DNA from: Fundicoccus_A sp052115865
GTDB lineage: Bacteria > Bacillota > Bacilli > Lactobacillales > Aerococcaceae
Direction of reading: 5' to 3'
DNA: 64,000 nt
Assembly (NCBI RefSeq): GCF_052115865.1
Contig: NZ_JBQKME010000010.1
Coordinates: forward strand, 1 to 64,000
Shown here: piece by piece, positions 1 to 7,545 of the stretch
How the letters are laid out: every line of letters begins with the position of its first letter
How positions within the stretch are numbered: position 1 is the first letter of the stretch
Notes under the pieces: generated by a model
What the model saw: only the letters and a program-made list of their open reading frames with translations
Database searches by the model: none
Told to the model about the DNA's origin: nothing
Translations under genes and position numbers: made by a program

Positions 1-17
1 ATGTGCGTAGCTCATAA

Positions 18-341
18 CAGACCTCCGTGTGTATGTTTTTGTCGTTACTAACATCTTACACGAACCTGTTATGGGTTTCTTTATTTGTCGCACTTAATTT
101 TACAATTCATCATTCAAAAAAACAATATCAACCGATTTTTGATTTCTTGAAAGATATTGTAAAAGTTGATGATAATTTTGACTATTCTACATCCATCGCC
201 GTCAAGTATTTAAGAAATCAATGGGAAAATCTACTCGATGAGCGTAATCAACTGCTCGAAGTTAGCTCACAAAATCAACAAAAATCTAAACAAAGTTTAA
301 TCAGTCGAATTATACGAAATGAATTTAATTATTACTCTGAA
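18..341 (+). pseudogene. 5' part of an interrupted membrane AraC-type regulator
   Basis: This is the upstream piece of a gene split by the mobile unit at 342-5056. The frame is open from base 18, just after an in-frame TAA at 15-17, and runs into the insertion after codon GAA at 339-341. It encodes a hydrophobic segment (roughly LLWVSLFVALNFTI), then a KKQYQPI juxtamembrane motif like the one after the last membrane helix of YtdP-type AraC regulators, then a charged linker ending NYYSE. Removing the unit and one copy of CTGAA joins this frame directly to the AraC piece starting at 5062. The gene start lies upstream of the window or was lost to the stop at 15-17. The joining is seen in the sequence; the family call is inferred from the topology and the C-terminal piece. 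Confidence 0.75.
337..341. repeat. Target-site duplication, left copy (CTGAA)
   Basis: These five bases directly abut the left inverted repeat of the mobile unit. The same five bases follow the outer right inverted repeat at 5057-5061. Five-base duplications are known for ISEcp1-type IS1380 elements. Confidence 0.8.
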
Positions 342-356
342 CCTGAATAATTCATA
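342..356. repeat. Left terminal inverted repeat (IRL)
   Basis: CCTGAATAATTCATA. It is the exact inverted copy of 5042-5056 and has two mismatches to the inverted copy of 2000-2014. Confidence 0.85.
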
Positions 357-440
357 GTTCTTCTAAAAATCTTTGTCAACGTTGACTTTATCGCTTTTAC
401 ATTTATTTGCTTCATCACCCATTAGGTGATGAAAAAAGAA

Positions 441-487
441 CCCCTTTCTGATATGGTTACTTCACTACAAACAACCACAGAAAGGGG
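441..487 (+). promoter_or_regulatory. Hairpin covering the transposase ribosome binding site
   Basis: CCCCTTTCTG at 441-450 is the exact inverse complement of CAGAAAGGGG at 478-487, giving a 10-bp stem with a 27-base loop. The right arm contains the AAAGGGG Shine-Dalgarno sequence that lies just upstream of the transposase ATG at 496. Transcripts reading in from outside would bury the ribosome binding site, while a transcript starting inside the loop would not. Such a device is known to limit transposase expression in several IS families; its use here is inferred. A second small hairpin (TCATCACC/GGTGATGA, 412-432) and the palindrome GTCAACGTTGAC (375-386) lie upstream. Confidence 0.65.
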
Positions 488-495
488 CTCTCTCA

Positions 496-1815
496 ATGGT
501 TACTTTACAAGAAAATACCATAAAATTCAACAATAGTTTAATCGTTTCTCATGATGGTGGTCAGTTATCCAGTGATTCTGGTTTAACCCTCATGGATGAG
601 TTGATGGATGCTTTCCATTTTACTCAGCTCTCTGAAGCAATAATTACTTTTAATGATGATCGAAAATACTGTACACATACGAATCCTAAAATCCTAAAAC
701 AGCTCATTCTTCAACTAAATGCAGGTTATAAAGCAGACACCTCTGCAGATATTTTACAGTATGATCCCGTTCTATTAACGTTCGCCTCAGACGAGCCTTT
801 GGCTTCACAACCGACGATCTCTCGATTCTGGGATCGGATATCTGAAGAGACAATTGAAGATTTACAGAAATTCAATCAAGTTTTAATTGATCAAGCCCGT
901 TTAGTTCGCAACGATACAAATCTGATCATTGATTTAGACTCAACGCATTCAGATACCTTCGGTAACCAAGAGCTATCCGATTATAATGCCCACTATGGAA
1001 CAACGGGTTACCATCCTATAGTCGCATTTGATGGCTTAACGGGTGATTTCTTAAAAGCTAAGCTTCGTCCAGGCAATCAATATACTTCGAATGGCGTTAA
1101 AGAATTTCTTGAACCGTTGTTAGATCACTATAGCCAAGCGGTTCCAACGACTGATATTTTAGTTCGTGGCGATAGTGGCTTCGCCACTCCTGATATTTAT
1201 GAATTGTGTGAGAAGTCTAATAATCAGTATGTCATTCGTTTGAAAAGCAATCGAAATTTAGCTCGTTTAGCCGAAGAATTTTTATTTTATGACGATAACC
1301 ATCCTTGGGAAGAAAAAGAAGTTTATTTTCATTCTGTTTCATACCAAGCCGCTTCTTGGTCTAAACCGCATCGAGTGTGTATTCGTTCAACTCGAGAAGC
1401 AGGTGAATTACTTTTCAGTCACGCTTTTATTGTCACAAGTTTTTCAGAAAGTATCTCCGCAAAAAGAGTATTTGAAACGTACAAGAAACGCGGCACAATG
1501 GAGAACTATATTAAAGAAGCAAAAAATAGCTTCTTCTTTGATAAAACAGATAGTCCACATTTCATTGAGAATTACGCTCGTATGATGGTAAGTGTTCTAG
1601 CGTATAATCTTTTCAACTTCCTAAAGACTTGTTGTTTTGATAAAAAGTGGCGAGGACTCCAAGTGAATACCATTCGATTTCGATTATTTAAAGTCGCTGG
1701 TAAATTAGTACGAACCGCCAGACAAATGTATTTAAAGTTGTCTAGCTCCCATGTTTATCAAGAAGAGTTCTATAATATCTTTAGGCGAATCCGACGGATT
1801 CGACAATATATTTAA
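496..1815 (+). CDS. IS1380-family DDE transposase
   Basis: This 439-residue protein catalyses excision and insertion of the IS and of anything lying between its ends. The family pattern is visible. An N-terminal region opens with the typical SHDGGQLSSDSGL stretch. The first catalytic Asp lies in IIDLDST (about residue 148), the second in VRGDSGF (about 226), and the Glu in RGTMENYIKE (about 336-341). The basic C-terminus ends in an Arg/Ile-rich tail. The ATG at 496 follows AAAGGGG with good spacing. The length is normal and no frameshift is seen, so it is likely active. It sits 140 bases inside IRL and transcribes towards the passenger genes. Confidence 0.93.
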   Translation: MVTLQENTIKFNNSLIVSHDGGQLSSDSGLTLMDELMDAFHFTQLSEAIITFNDDRKYCTHTNPKILKQLILQLNAGYKADTSADILQYDPVLLTFASDEPLASQPTISRFWDRISEETIEDLQKFNQVLIDQARLVRNDTNLIIDLDSTHSDTFGNQELSDYNAHYGTTGYHPIVAFDGLTGDFLKAKLRPGNQYTSNGVKEFLEPLLDHYSQAVPTTDILVRGDSGFATPDIYELCEKSNNQYVIRLKSNRNLARLAEEFLFYDDNHPWEEKEVYFHSVSYQAASWSKPHRVCIRSTREAGELLFSHAFIVTSFSESISAKRVFETYKKRGTMENYIKEAKNSFFFDKTDSPHFIENYARMMVSVLAYNLFNFLKTCCFDKKWRGLQVNTIRFRLFKVAGKLVRTARQMYLKLSSSHVYQEEFYNIFRRIRRIRQYI

Positions 1816-1999
1816 CAACTTCTAATTTTTTGAAAAGTTATACGTACCTAGGGAGAAGTGTGCGCAAAATTAGGAATCATAAAGTAAAAAGTCACATTTG
1901 AAATAACTAGATTGTAAAAATTGAACGAATTAAGTTACAAAGTTAAAAAAATACTCAACACACAGATTAATTTTGTAAAATAGCCTCTTAAATTAGAGG

Positions 2000-2014
2000 T
2001 ATGAGTTACTCAGG
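2000..2014. repeat. Native right inverted repeat of the IS (IRR)
   Basis: TATGAGTTACTCAGG matches the inverse of IRL at 13 of 15 positions. The interval 1816-2097 is otherwise non-coding and AT-rich, holding this repeat and the promoter area of the next gene. Confidence 0.75.
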
Positions 2015-2097
2015 TTCTTTAGGCTGATGTAAAAAAGCGCTTCCTGTGAGATAATAAAGTATACATAAAAACGGATAAAAATTATTGGAGGGATCAT

Positions 2098-2967
2098 ATG
2101 CTACAAAAGTACGAACAATTGGATATCGAACTCAAAAGTTTATTAAAGAAAAGGTTAACTGCAGCTGATCACCTTTTGGAAAAATACCGCAACTATGAGT
2201 TTGCGCTAGACCAATTTCACAAAGAAAAGAAAGATGTTGCTCGGTTAGAAAAGCAGTCTCTTTCGACATTTGTTCAAAATATTTTAGGTACATATGATGA
2301 GAAGTTGGATAAAGAAAAGAAAGAAGAAGTCAACGCAAAAGTTGAATTGGATAGAGCTGCGACTCTATTAGAGTCTGCACATGAGCTGCTTGATATACTG
2401 GATGAAGAAGTTTTTCGTCGTGAGGAAGAGTTAAACCTATTACGTGAAGACTTAATGCAATCGAATCCGTCTTTCAGAGAACAAGTGACGAAGCAAGAGA
2501 AAGAAAAGCTTGAGTTAGAGCAAGAAGAAAAAGAAATCAATGAAGCGATTGAAGCTGGTGAACGAGTTCTTGATGAAATTAACGGTGTTTTAAAAGAATT
2601 AGATTCCGCGAACTCAATGGCTACTTGGGATATGTTTACGGATAGCTTTTTTATTGACTTGATGAAATATGACAAAATCGATAAAGCAGAAAAAGAGTTG
2701 GCTTATTTAGAACGTGCTTTGGAGCGTTATCAAAAAGAGTTAAAAGATGTTGATTTAGAGACATCTCTCGCTTATGAAGAATTAAGCCAAATGTCGCGTG
2801 CATTTGATATTTTCTTCGATAATATTTTTTCTGATTGGAATACTCGCGATACCATCCGTAGAAATATTGCCATGCTCGAAGACATGAATAATGAAGTAGA
2901 TGACGTTCAAAATATATTACGTAAACGTAAAAGTGAAACCATTAAAAAAATTCAATTATTAGGTTAA
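2098..2967 (+). CDS. Coiled-coil protein of unknown function (passenger gene)
   Basis: I do not recognise a named family. The 289-residue product is highly charged and dominated by Glu and Lys heptads, with long predicted coiled coils at about residues 5-160 and 190-240, no signal peptide and no membrane segment, so it is probably cytoplasmic. A GGAGGG ribosome binding site lies seven to nine bases before the ATG. It is convergent with the msr-like gene, and the two share the terminator at 2983-3009. It lies between the native IS right end and the outer right end, so it moves with the unit. Whether it has any role in resistance or transposition cannot be told from sequence. Confidence 0.8.
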   Translation: MLQKYEQLDIELKSLLKKRLTAADHLLEKYRNYEFALDQFHKEKKDVARLEKQSLSTFVQNILGTYDEKLDKEKKEEVNAKVELDRAATLLESAHELLDILDEEVFRREEELNLLREDLMQSNPSFREQVTKQEKEKLELEQEEKEINEAIEAGERVLDEINGVLKELDSANSMATWDMFTDSFFIDLMKYDKIDKAEKELAYLERALERYQKELKDVDLETSLAYEELSQMSRAFDIFFDNIFSDWNTRDTIRRNIAMLEDMNNEVDDVQNILRKRKSETIKKIQLLG

Positions 2968-2982
2968 TATTAACCTCTAAAA

Positions 2983-3009
2983 AAGTCTCCCTCGATACGA
3001 AGGAGACTT
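2983..3009. terminator. Bidirectional rho-independent terminator
   Basis: AAGTCTCC and GGAGACTT form an 8-bp stem around an 11-base loop. A-rich sequence precedes it and T-rich sequence follows, so it can work on both strands between the convergent coiled-coil and msr-like genes. Confidence 0.8.
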
Positions 3010-3015
3010 CTTTGT

Positions 3016-4488
3016 TTAATATTCGATTAATTCTAATTTCTGATTGTTAATTTCCCATATCTGTTCAGCGATATTTTTCGTAAAGTATTGATCATGTGAC
3101 GTAAATAAAATTGTTCCATTATAGCTCTTCATTAGGTTTTCTAGAGCTTCAATTGTTTGCACATCTATAAAATTGGTTGGCTCATCCAAGATCATGACAT
3201 TACTTGGATCCGTGAAGAGTTTTGCGATAACTAAACGGGTCGCTTCCCCACCACTTAAATCGCTAATCGCTTTTGTGGATACTTCCCCTTGATTAAATCC
3301 TAAATTATTTAATACACTCCGAACAATTGATTCTGTAAACTCGGTATCCTCCATCAAATAATCTACCATTGATTTTTCTCCACTCAATTGATAAGCCATC
3401 TGTTTATAAGTTGAAAAGACGACTTTCTTAGAGAGCGTTATCCCACTACCTTCTTCTAGAATATGTTGAAGCAGTGTCGATTTCCCAGATCCATTTGGTC
3501 CCACGATACCAATTCGTTTTCCAAGCGGAAACTGGAAATTAATTTCATGAAAGAGAACTTTGTCACTTTTTTTAATGGTCACATCCTGCCCCATAATCGG
3601 AAAGTCATTATGGATTTCAAGTAGTTTAGGTGTTGGAAACTGAATTATTTTGTCCGTTTGTAGCTGATCGACCTCATCTAATTGCTCAACTCTTTTTTCA
3701 ATTGCTTTTGCGGCTTTATGTGCTGCCTTTTGTACCGTATCTTTTTGTTTGGAAGAGCCTAGTCTACCTGGGTTGACGGCTTTGTTTTTCTGTTTTGTAC
3801 TGACTTGATTCAGCTTATCCGCTTGAGCCTGTTTAACTTTCGCGGCTTTTTCTAAGCGGTTCTTTTCTTTTAAAAAATTCTCATAGGCATTTTCTTGCTC
3901 AATTCGTTCTTGTTCTTTCTGTACCTGATAATCTGAATAATTACCGTTATACACTGTGATTTTACCCTCATGAATTTCCCAAATTATATCAACAACTTCA
4001 TCTAAAAAGTAGCGGTCGTGACTCACTACGATTAAGGTGCCATAGTAGTATTTCAACTGGTCCACCAGAAACTGAATCCCTTCTCGATCCAAATGTGTTG
4101 TTGGCTCATCCATCATCAAGCCAAAGTGATAGATAGAGAAATACTCGGCTAACCGCATTCTTGTCTGTTCGCCTCCACTAAAATGTTGAATATTATGTTC
4201 CGGCACATTCAGTCGCGAAAGATATTCCGCATCTATTTTTGTGAAATCTGGTTGGATTTCGGATTCGATTTGACGGTAATATTGAAAATCTATTTTGGTG
4301 TTTATTTCACCGATATCTGGTTTTATTTCACCTGAAATTAGTTTTAATAAGGTGCTCTTGCCTTCACCATTTCGACCGACTATTCCGATTTTTTGATTTT
4401 CATATACTTTTAGATTCTCTATTTGTAAAATGTCTTTATTCTGATAACTTTTTTCTATATTTTTGAGTTCAATAACTAATTGGTTCAT
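3016..4488 (-). CDS. Msr-type ABC-F ribosomal protection protein
   Basis: This 490-residue protein has two ATP-binding cassettes and no membrane segments, as in antibiotic-resistance ABC-F proteins that displace drugs from the ribosome. Cassette one shows Walker A GRNGEGKST (38-46), SGGEQ (103-107) and MDEPTTHLD (125-133). A long charged linker follows (about 190-275), including KQAQADKLNQVSTKQKNK and GRLGSSKQKDTVQKAA stretches that closely resemble the Msr(A)/Msr(C)/Msr(D) linker. Cassette two has GPNGSGKST (329-337), SGGEA and LDEPTNF. Length matches Msr proteins (about 488). The start follows GGAGATGAG. The MRLRK leader and hairpins upstream support drug-inducible expression. Macrolide/ketolide resistance is likely by family; the exact drug range is inferred. 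Confidence 0.88.
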   Translation of the reverse strand: MNQLVIELKNIEKSYQNKDILQIENLKVYENQKIGIVGRNGEGKSTLLKLISGEIKPDIGEINTKIDFQYYRQIESEIQPDFTKIDAEYLSRLNVPEHNIQHFSGGEQTRMRLAEYFSIYHFGLMMDEPTTHLDREGIQFLVDQLKYYYGTLIVVSHDRYFLDEVVDIIWEIHEGKITVYNGNYSDYQVQKEQERIEQENAYENFLKEKNRLEKAAKVKQAQADKLNQVSTKQKNKAVNPGRLGSSKQKDTVQKAAHKAAKAIEKRVEQLDEVDQLQTDKIIQFPTPKLLEIHNDFPIMGQDVTIKKSDKVLFHEINFQFPLGKRIGIVGPNGSGKSTLLQHILEEGSGITLSKKVVFSTYKQMAYQLSGEKSMVDYLMEDTEFTESIVRSVLNNLGFNQGEVSTKAISDLSGGEATRLVIAKLFTDPSNVMILDEPTNFIDVQTIEALENLMKSYNGTILFTSHDQYFTKNIAEQIWEINNQKLELIEY

Positions 4489-4542
4489 TTACTCATCTCC
4501 TGTATTTTATTTGTCCATTTGTATTAACTTGATTTTGGGCAA

Positions 4543-4582
4543 TAAAAAATACAGGTCGAAGGCTAGCCGGCTTCAATCTGCA
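4543..4582 (-). terminator. Attenuator-like terminator in the msr leader
   Basis: On the minus strand, TGCAGATTGAAG pairs with CTTCGACCTGTA around a nine-base loop, with one mismatch and two G-T pairs. The run ATTTTTTATT follows directly. It lies about 60 bases upstream of the msr-like start codon and so would stop transcription inside the leader. GAAGCC in its left arm can instead pair with GGCTTC further upstream in the leader, a possible antiterminator. The tiny frame MQIEAG (4563-4583) overlaps the left arm but has no ribosome binding site. Confidence 0.65.
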
Positions 4583-4728
4583 TGGTTTGTCTTATTTTAA
4601 GCGTACTGAAAAGAGACCCCTCCTGTGTTCAGATGGGTATTCTTTTATAGGTTTCGCACGATAAGATTGTTACGCATGACAAAGAAGCCAATTTCATCTA
4701 GAAAATTGAGCCTGTTTTCTATTGCCAT

Positions 4729-4746
4729 TTATTTGCGTAATCTCAT
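4729..4746 (-). CDS. MRLRK leader peptide of the msr-like gene
   Basis: The frame is ATG AGA TTA CGC AAA TAA, encoding MRLRK. AGGTGAT at 4754-4760 (minus strand) is a strong Shine-Dalgarno sequence seven bases before the ATG. The Arg-Leu-Arg core is the known macrolide/ketolide arrest motif of ErmDL-type leaders (MRLR), and the Msr(A) leader contains MRLK. It lies downstream of a promoter with a perfect -35 box and upstream of the attenuator, the expected order for drug-induced ribosome stalling. The coding bases TTACGCA can pair with TGCGTAA further down the leader. The peptide is seen; its arrest activity is inferred from known peptides. Confidence 0.8.
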   Translation of the reverse strand: MRLRK

Positions 4747-4788
4747 GGATGCTATCACCTGTACACTTCCTTTTGTATCTATGGCTTT

Positions 4789-4817
4789 AAAATAACATGC
4801 ATAATAGTCATTGTCAA
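4789..4817 (-). promoter_or_regulatory. Promoter of the msr-like gene
   Basis: The minus strand has TTGACA (4812-4817), a 17-base spacer and TATTTT (4789-4794). Transcription from here would give a leader of about 290 bases containing the MRLRK frame and the attenuator. The rest of the gene-free stretch up to 5041 shows no open frame I can support. Confidence 0.65.
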
Positions 4818-5041
4818 ATTTTATGAAAATTATCTTGTTGAAGCAGATAGTATGGAAAGTATAACTGATAATCATAATTTTATTAAAAATTTCTTTATTG
4901 TTTTTTGTGGTGTCTAGCTTAAGTTTGAGCGGTAATTAGTATAAATTTCGTTTTTTGGATCTATATCTATACTTTATGTAAGTTTCAATAATACGATCCA
5001 AAATTGAAAAATAACGACTAAAATAACTCAATATTTAAAAG

Positions 5042-5056
5042 TATGAATTATTCAGG
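5042..5056. repeat. Outer right inverted repeat
   Basis: TATGAATTATTCAGG is the exact inverse complement of IRL (15 of 15), a better match than the native right repeat of the IS. Similarity to the IS ends stops at the repeat, so this is a solo end and not the remains of a second IS copy. Confidence 0.85.
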
Positions 5057-5061
5057 CTGAA
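5057..5061. repeat. Target-site duplication, right copy (CTGAA)
   Basis: Identical to 337-341 and directly adjacent to the outer right inverted repeat. Confidence 0.8.
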
Positions 5062-6096
5062 GATGAATTATTAAAATTACTCGAACAAAATGGTTGGAAA
5101 AACTTAAATCAAGGATATCGACTTATTTGTTTACAACTAACGGATTTTATCAATCCAAATGACAGTAACATTCCATCGAATTTTAATGCTTTTATTCTTA
5201 AAAATATAGTAGAAGACATATCCAAAAAACATTTTACTGAATATGCTACTTTAAGTGCTTCTGAAAATACTATCTATATTTTTATTCCAAATTTTGATTT
5301 TCGATACAAAGATGATAATATATATTTCAAGGAATTATTTGATACAATTAATCTAATAATAAAAAGGTTTGTCACCGTTTGTCTCACTAATCCCTCTGCA
5401 GAACTACTCTCTTTACCTTATTACTATAATGAATTGTTAGGTATACGACTATTCCAAAAAATTGAACATTCAAATCAAATTTTAGTAGAAGATAATTGGA
5501 TTGCTGATCTCCCGCTATACCCTCATCAATATCAGCAACTAATCATCAATGCAATTAAACACGATAACAATTATGAAGCGAAAAAACTATTAACAGATTT
5601 TATTATTGAAATAATGAATCATTCAAAGATTCAACTTCATTTAATCGAGTCCATTAAGCAACTATATGATGCAATCTCAGCTTTTCTCGTACAATATCAT
5701 ATATATCCAAATGATTATATTAGCCGAGACGAATTATTAGATGGTTTAATCATCCGATTTTATGAAGATCAAATTATTGCATTACAAGAGTATATTCATC
5801 AATCATTTCATGAGACTGACTTATCACTTGAGGCCAGTGCACAAGAATTAGGTATCGATCAATATACACTTAGTAGAGAATTTAAAAGAATTGTCGGTAT
5901 TAACTTTATTGAGTATTTAACCGATATTAGAATCAGTCATGCAAAACATTTATTAATTAGTTCGGACCGGAAAATTAATGACGTGGCTCAACAAGTTGGA
6001 TATAATAGTAGTTATTTTAATCGGATTTTCAAAAAGAAAACCGGCTTAACGCCGGGAGAATATCGTAAACATTACTTTACAAAAGCTGAAGAATGA
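5057..6096 (+). pseudogene. 3' part of the interrupted membrane AraC-type regulator
   Basis: The open frame continues the host gene after the mobile unit (S-E joined to D-E-L-L-K-L-L-E). There is no start codon or ribosome binding site at its beginning. A central domain of about 200 residues resembles the degenerate sensory domain of YtdP/YesN-like proteins. The C-terminal 100 residues form two AraC helix-turn-helices (SLEASAQELGIDQYTLSREF; INDVAQQVGYNSSYFNRIF). Such regulators usually control neighbouring LplABC-type importers, and remains of one follow on the opposite strand. A shorter protein could start at TTG 5434 but would lack the sensory part. Confidence 0.8.
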
Positions 6097-6127
6097 AAAT
6101 AACAAAAACGTTATTTTCATTCTTTTT
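6091..6127. terminator. Bidirectional terminator
   Basis: GAATGAAAATAAC and GTTATTTTCATTC form a 13-bp perfect stem with a six-base loop followed by TTTTTT. It overlaps the stop codon of the AraC remnant and faces the end of the permease remnant. Confidence 0.8.
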
Positions 6128-7001
6128 TATCCTTTAACCGATCCAACTAGCTTTCCTTTTGTAAAATGTCTTTGTAAAAAAGGATAAAATACTAAAATTG
6201 GTAAGGTCGCTACAACAATTACAGAGAATTTAATTCCTTGTTCTGGTGGAATATAATTTGGATCCAATATTCCGATAGCATTTGCAGCATTGGAGCTCAT
6301 TGTAATTTGACGTAGTAATACTTGTATTGGCCATTTAGTACTATCATTTAAATATAAGAGTCCACTCATAAAATTATTCCAAATTCCAACAGCATAAAAT
6401 AGAGAAAATGTTGCAATTGTCGGTTTAGATAGAGGCAAAAAGATTCTCCAAAATACACCTAGATCAGAACATCCATCTTAGCTGATTCTTCAAGTTCTAG
6501 TGGTAATTCTTGAAAATGATTTTTTATAATCATTAAATTAAATGGATTAATCATACCTGGCAAAATTAAAGCCTAATAAGAATCAATAAGCCCTAAACTT
6601 ATCACAAATAAAAATGTTGGAATCATTCCACCTGAAAATAGCATAGCAAAAATAATTAAATTTAATATTGTATTTCTCCCTGGCATCTGTCTTCTCGATA
6701 ACGGATAAGCAAAAGTGAATGTCATAATTAATTGTACGAGTGTTCCTACAACCGTGACAACGATAGTTACCAAAAGACTACGCATAAAAGTATTGGTCGA
6801 AAAAATATATCTATAGGATTCTAAGGTAAAGGTTTTGGGAAAGAGAAAAAAAGGACGCATAGAAATTTCTGCTTCTGTTACAAATGAAGCAGTCAATACA
6901 TAAATAAAAGGCAATATCATCGTCAAGCCTAGAACGCCAATTACAATATAATTGAAAACATCAAACACTTTTCCAAGTGGTGTATTAAATCTATCTTGCA
7001 T
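6127..7001 (-). pseudogene. Broken YtcP/LplC-type sugar ABC permease
   Basis: The remains encode a CUT1 inner-membrane permease of about 290 residues. The N-terminal part (6573-7001) carries membrane helices and ends at SLGLIDSY followed by TAG, where Trp would be expected. The same frame then continues as ALILPGMINPFNLMIIKN to EESAKMDG, close to the EAA loop. One or two bases are then lost near 6470, and the C-terminal part (6127-6438) resumes in another frame, ending in the family tail HFTKGKLVGSVKG. So there is one nonsense mutation and one frameshift. No function remains. A TAG-to-TGG change plus a base restored near 6470 would recover the frame. Confidence 0.85.
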
Positions 7002-7013
7002 TTTTTTTACCTC

Positions 7014-7199
7014 CTAATAAAATCCTGACTGACCAAAATATTTGGCTAATTTATTAGTCCCAAAAACCAAAATGACACCGACAACGGATTTGAATAGACC
7101 AACTGCCGTACTGTAACTATATGCCCCTTGAGTAATACCTAACATATAAACATAGGTATCGAATACATCAGCTACTGTTCTGTTTAACGCATTTGTCAT
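7014..7199 (-). pseudogene. C-terminal fragment of an LplB-type sugar ABC permease
   Basis: Only about the last 60 residues of a normally 300-residue permease remain. They include the hallmark VADVFDTYVY and STAVGLFKSVVGVILV segments and the C-terminal tail ending QSGFY. It directly precedes the YtcP-type remnant with the 12-base spacing typical of this pair. The upstream junction falls next to a stub of a rhamnulokinase gene, so a deletion has removed everything between the two. Confidence 0.8.
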
Positions 7200-7212
7200 T
7201 AGGTAAATTTAA

Positions 7213-7344
7213 TCAAAACCAGTATTTAAAATACTCCCATTTAAAACGATGAATTTCTTTTAATTTTAAATTGTTATCATTGAATGAAGCGAGTACTAAT
7301 CTACCACTCGAAGCTCCAATATCTACAGCAATGTGGTAAGACAA
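7213..7344 (-). pseudogene. rhaB: Rhamnulokinase N-terminal stub
   Basis: A TTG start at 7344 with AGGACGG eight to ten bases upstream opens a 43-residue frame. It begins with the FGGY-kinase phosphate-binding signature VDIGASSGRLVLASF and continues to KEIHRF, both typical of the RhaB N-terminus. The frame then runs into unrelated sequence and stops. It is divergent from the DeoR regulator and rhaM, as expected for a rhamnose locus. The rest of the gene (about 430 residues) is missing through the deletion that fused it to the LplB remnant. Confidence 0.75.
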
Positions 7345-7381
7345 ATTTAACCGTCCTTTCTTTGTTTGGGTTTTTTTGGTT

Positions 7382-7395
7382 AATAACGTTTACAT
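7382..7395. promoter_or_regulatory. Possible CcpA cre site in the divergent rha promoter region
   Basis: TAATAACGTTTACA matches the cre pattern TGNAANCGNNNNCA with two mismatches. It lies in the 200-base gap between the rhaB stub and the DeoR regulator, which otherwise is only AT-rich promoter sequence. Confidence 0.4.
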
Positions 7396-7545
7396 AATAA
7401 TTATAGTATACAAAACCAAATTATTCAAAATTAACAAATAATTAAAATAAAAATAAAACATTTCCCCAATTTTTGCCAACCTTATTCTTGTAAATTGTAG
7501 CATTATTGTTTAAAATTATTTTAAACAGTAAAGTAGGTGTTTTTT

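Larger units (their letters stand above)
342..2014 (+). mobile_element. IS1380-family insertion sequence
   Basis: The element is 1673 bp, a normal size for the family. The left repeat at 342-356 and the native right repeat at 2000-2014 (TATGAGTTACTCAGG) match at 13 of 15 positions in inverted orientation. A single transposase gene fills most of it. The flanks of this shorter element (CTGAA left, TTCTT right) do not form a duplication, so the IS did not insert here alone. Confidence 0.85.
342..5056. mobile_element. ISEcp1-like transposition unit carrying an Msr-type ABC-F gene
   Basis: This 4715-bp unit is bounded by CCTGAATAATTCATA at 342-356 and its exact inverted copy at 5042-5056, and it is flanked by CTGAA on both sides. 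It holds an IS1380-family insertion sequence with its own right end at 2000-2014, a coiled-coil protein gene and an msr-like resistance gene with its leader. The host gene becomes continuous in frame when the unit is removed. In the IS1380 family, ISEcp1 is known to move neighbouring resistance genes by using alternative right ends downstream of the IS, and this arrangement has the same logic. No second transposase copy is present at the right end, so it is not a classical two-IS composite transposon. Confidence 0.85.

Noticed and set aside
2274..2675. 133-codon frame opposite the coiled-coil gene
   Set aside because: It is a Ser/Phe-rich shadow of Glu/Lys codons with no start signals.
4563..4583. 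MQIEAG as the regulatory leader peptide
   Set aside because: It has no ribosome binding site at usable distance and lies inside the terminator stem. MRLRK upstream has a strong site and a known arrest core.
342..5056. Classical composite transposon with two IS copies
   Set aside because: Only one transposase is present. At the right end only 15 bases match the IS terminus and similarity stops at once.
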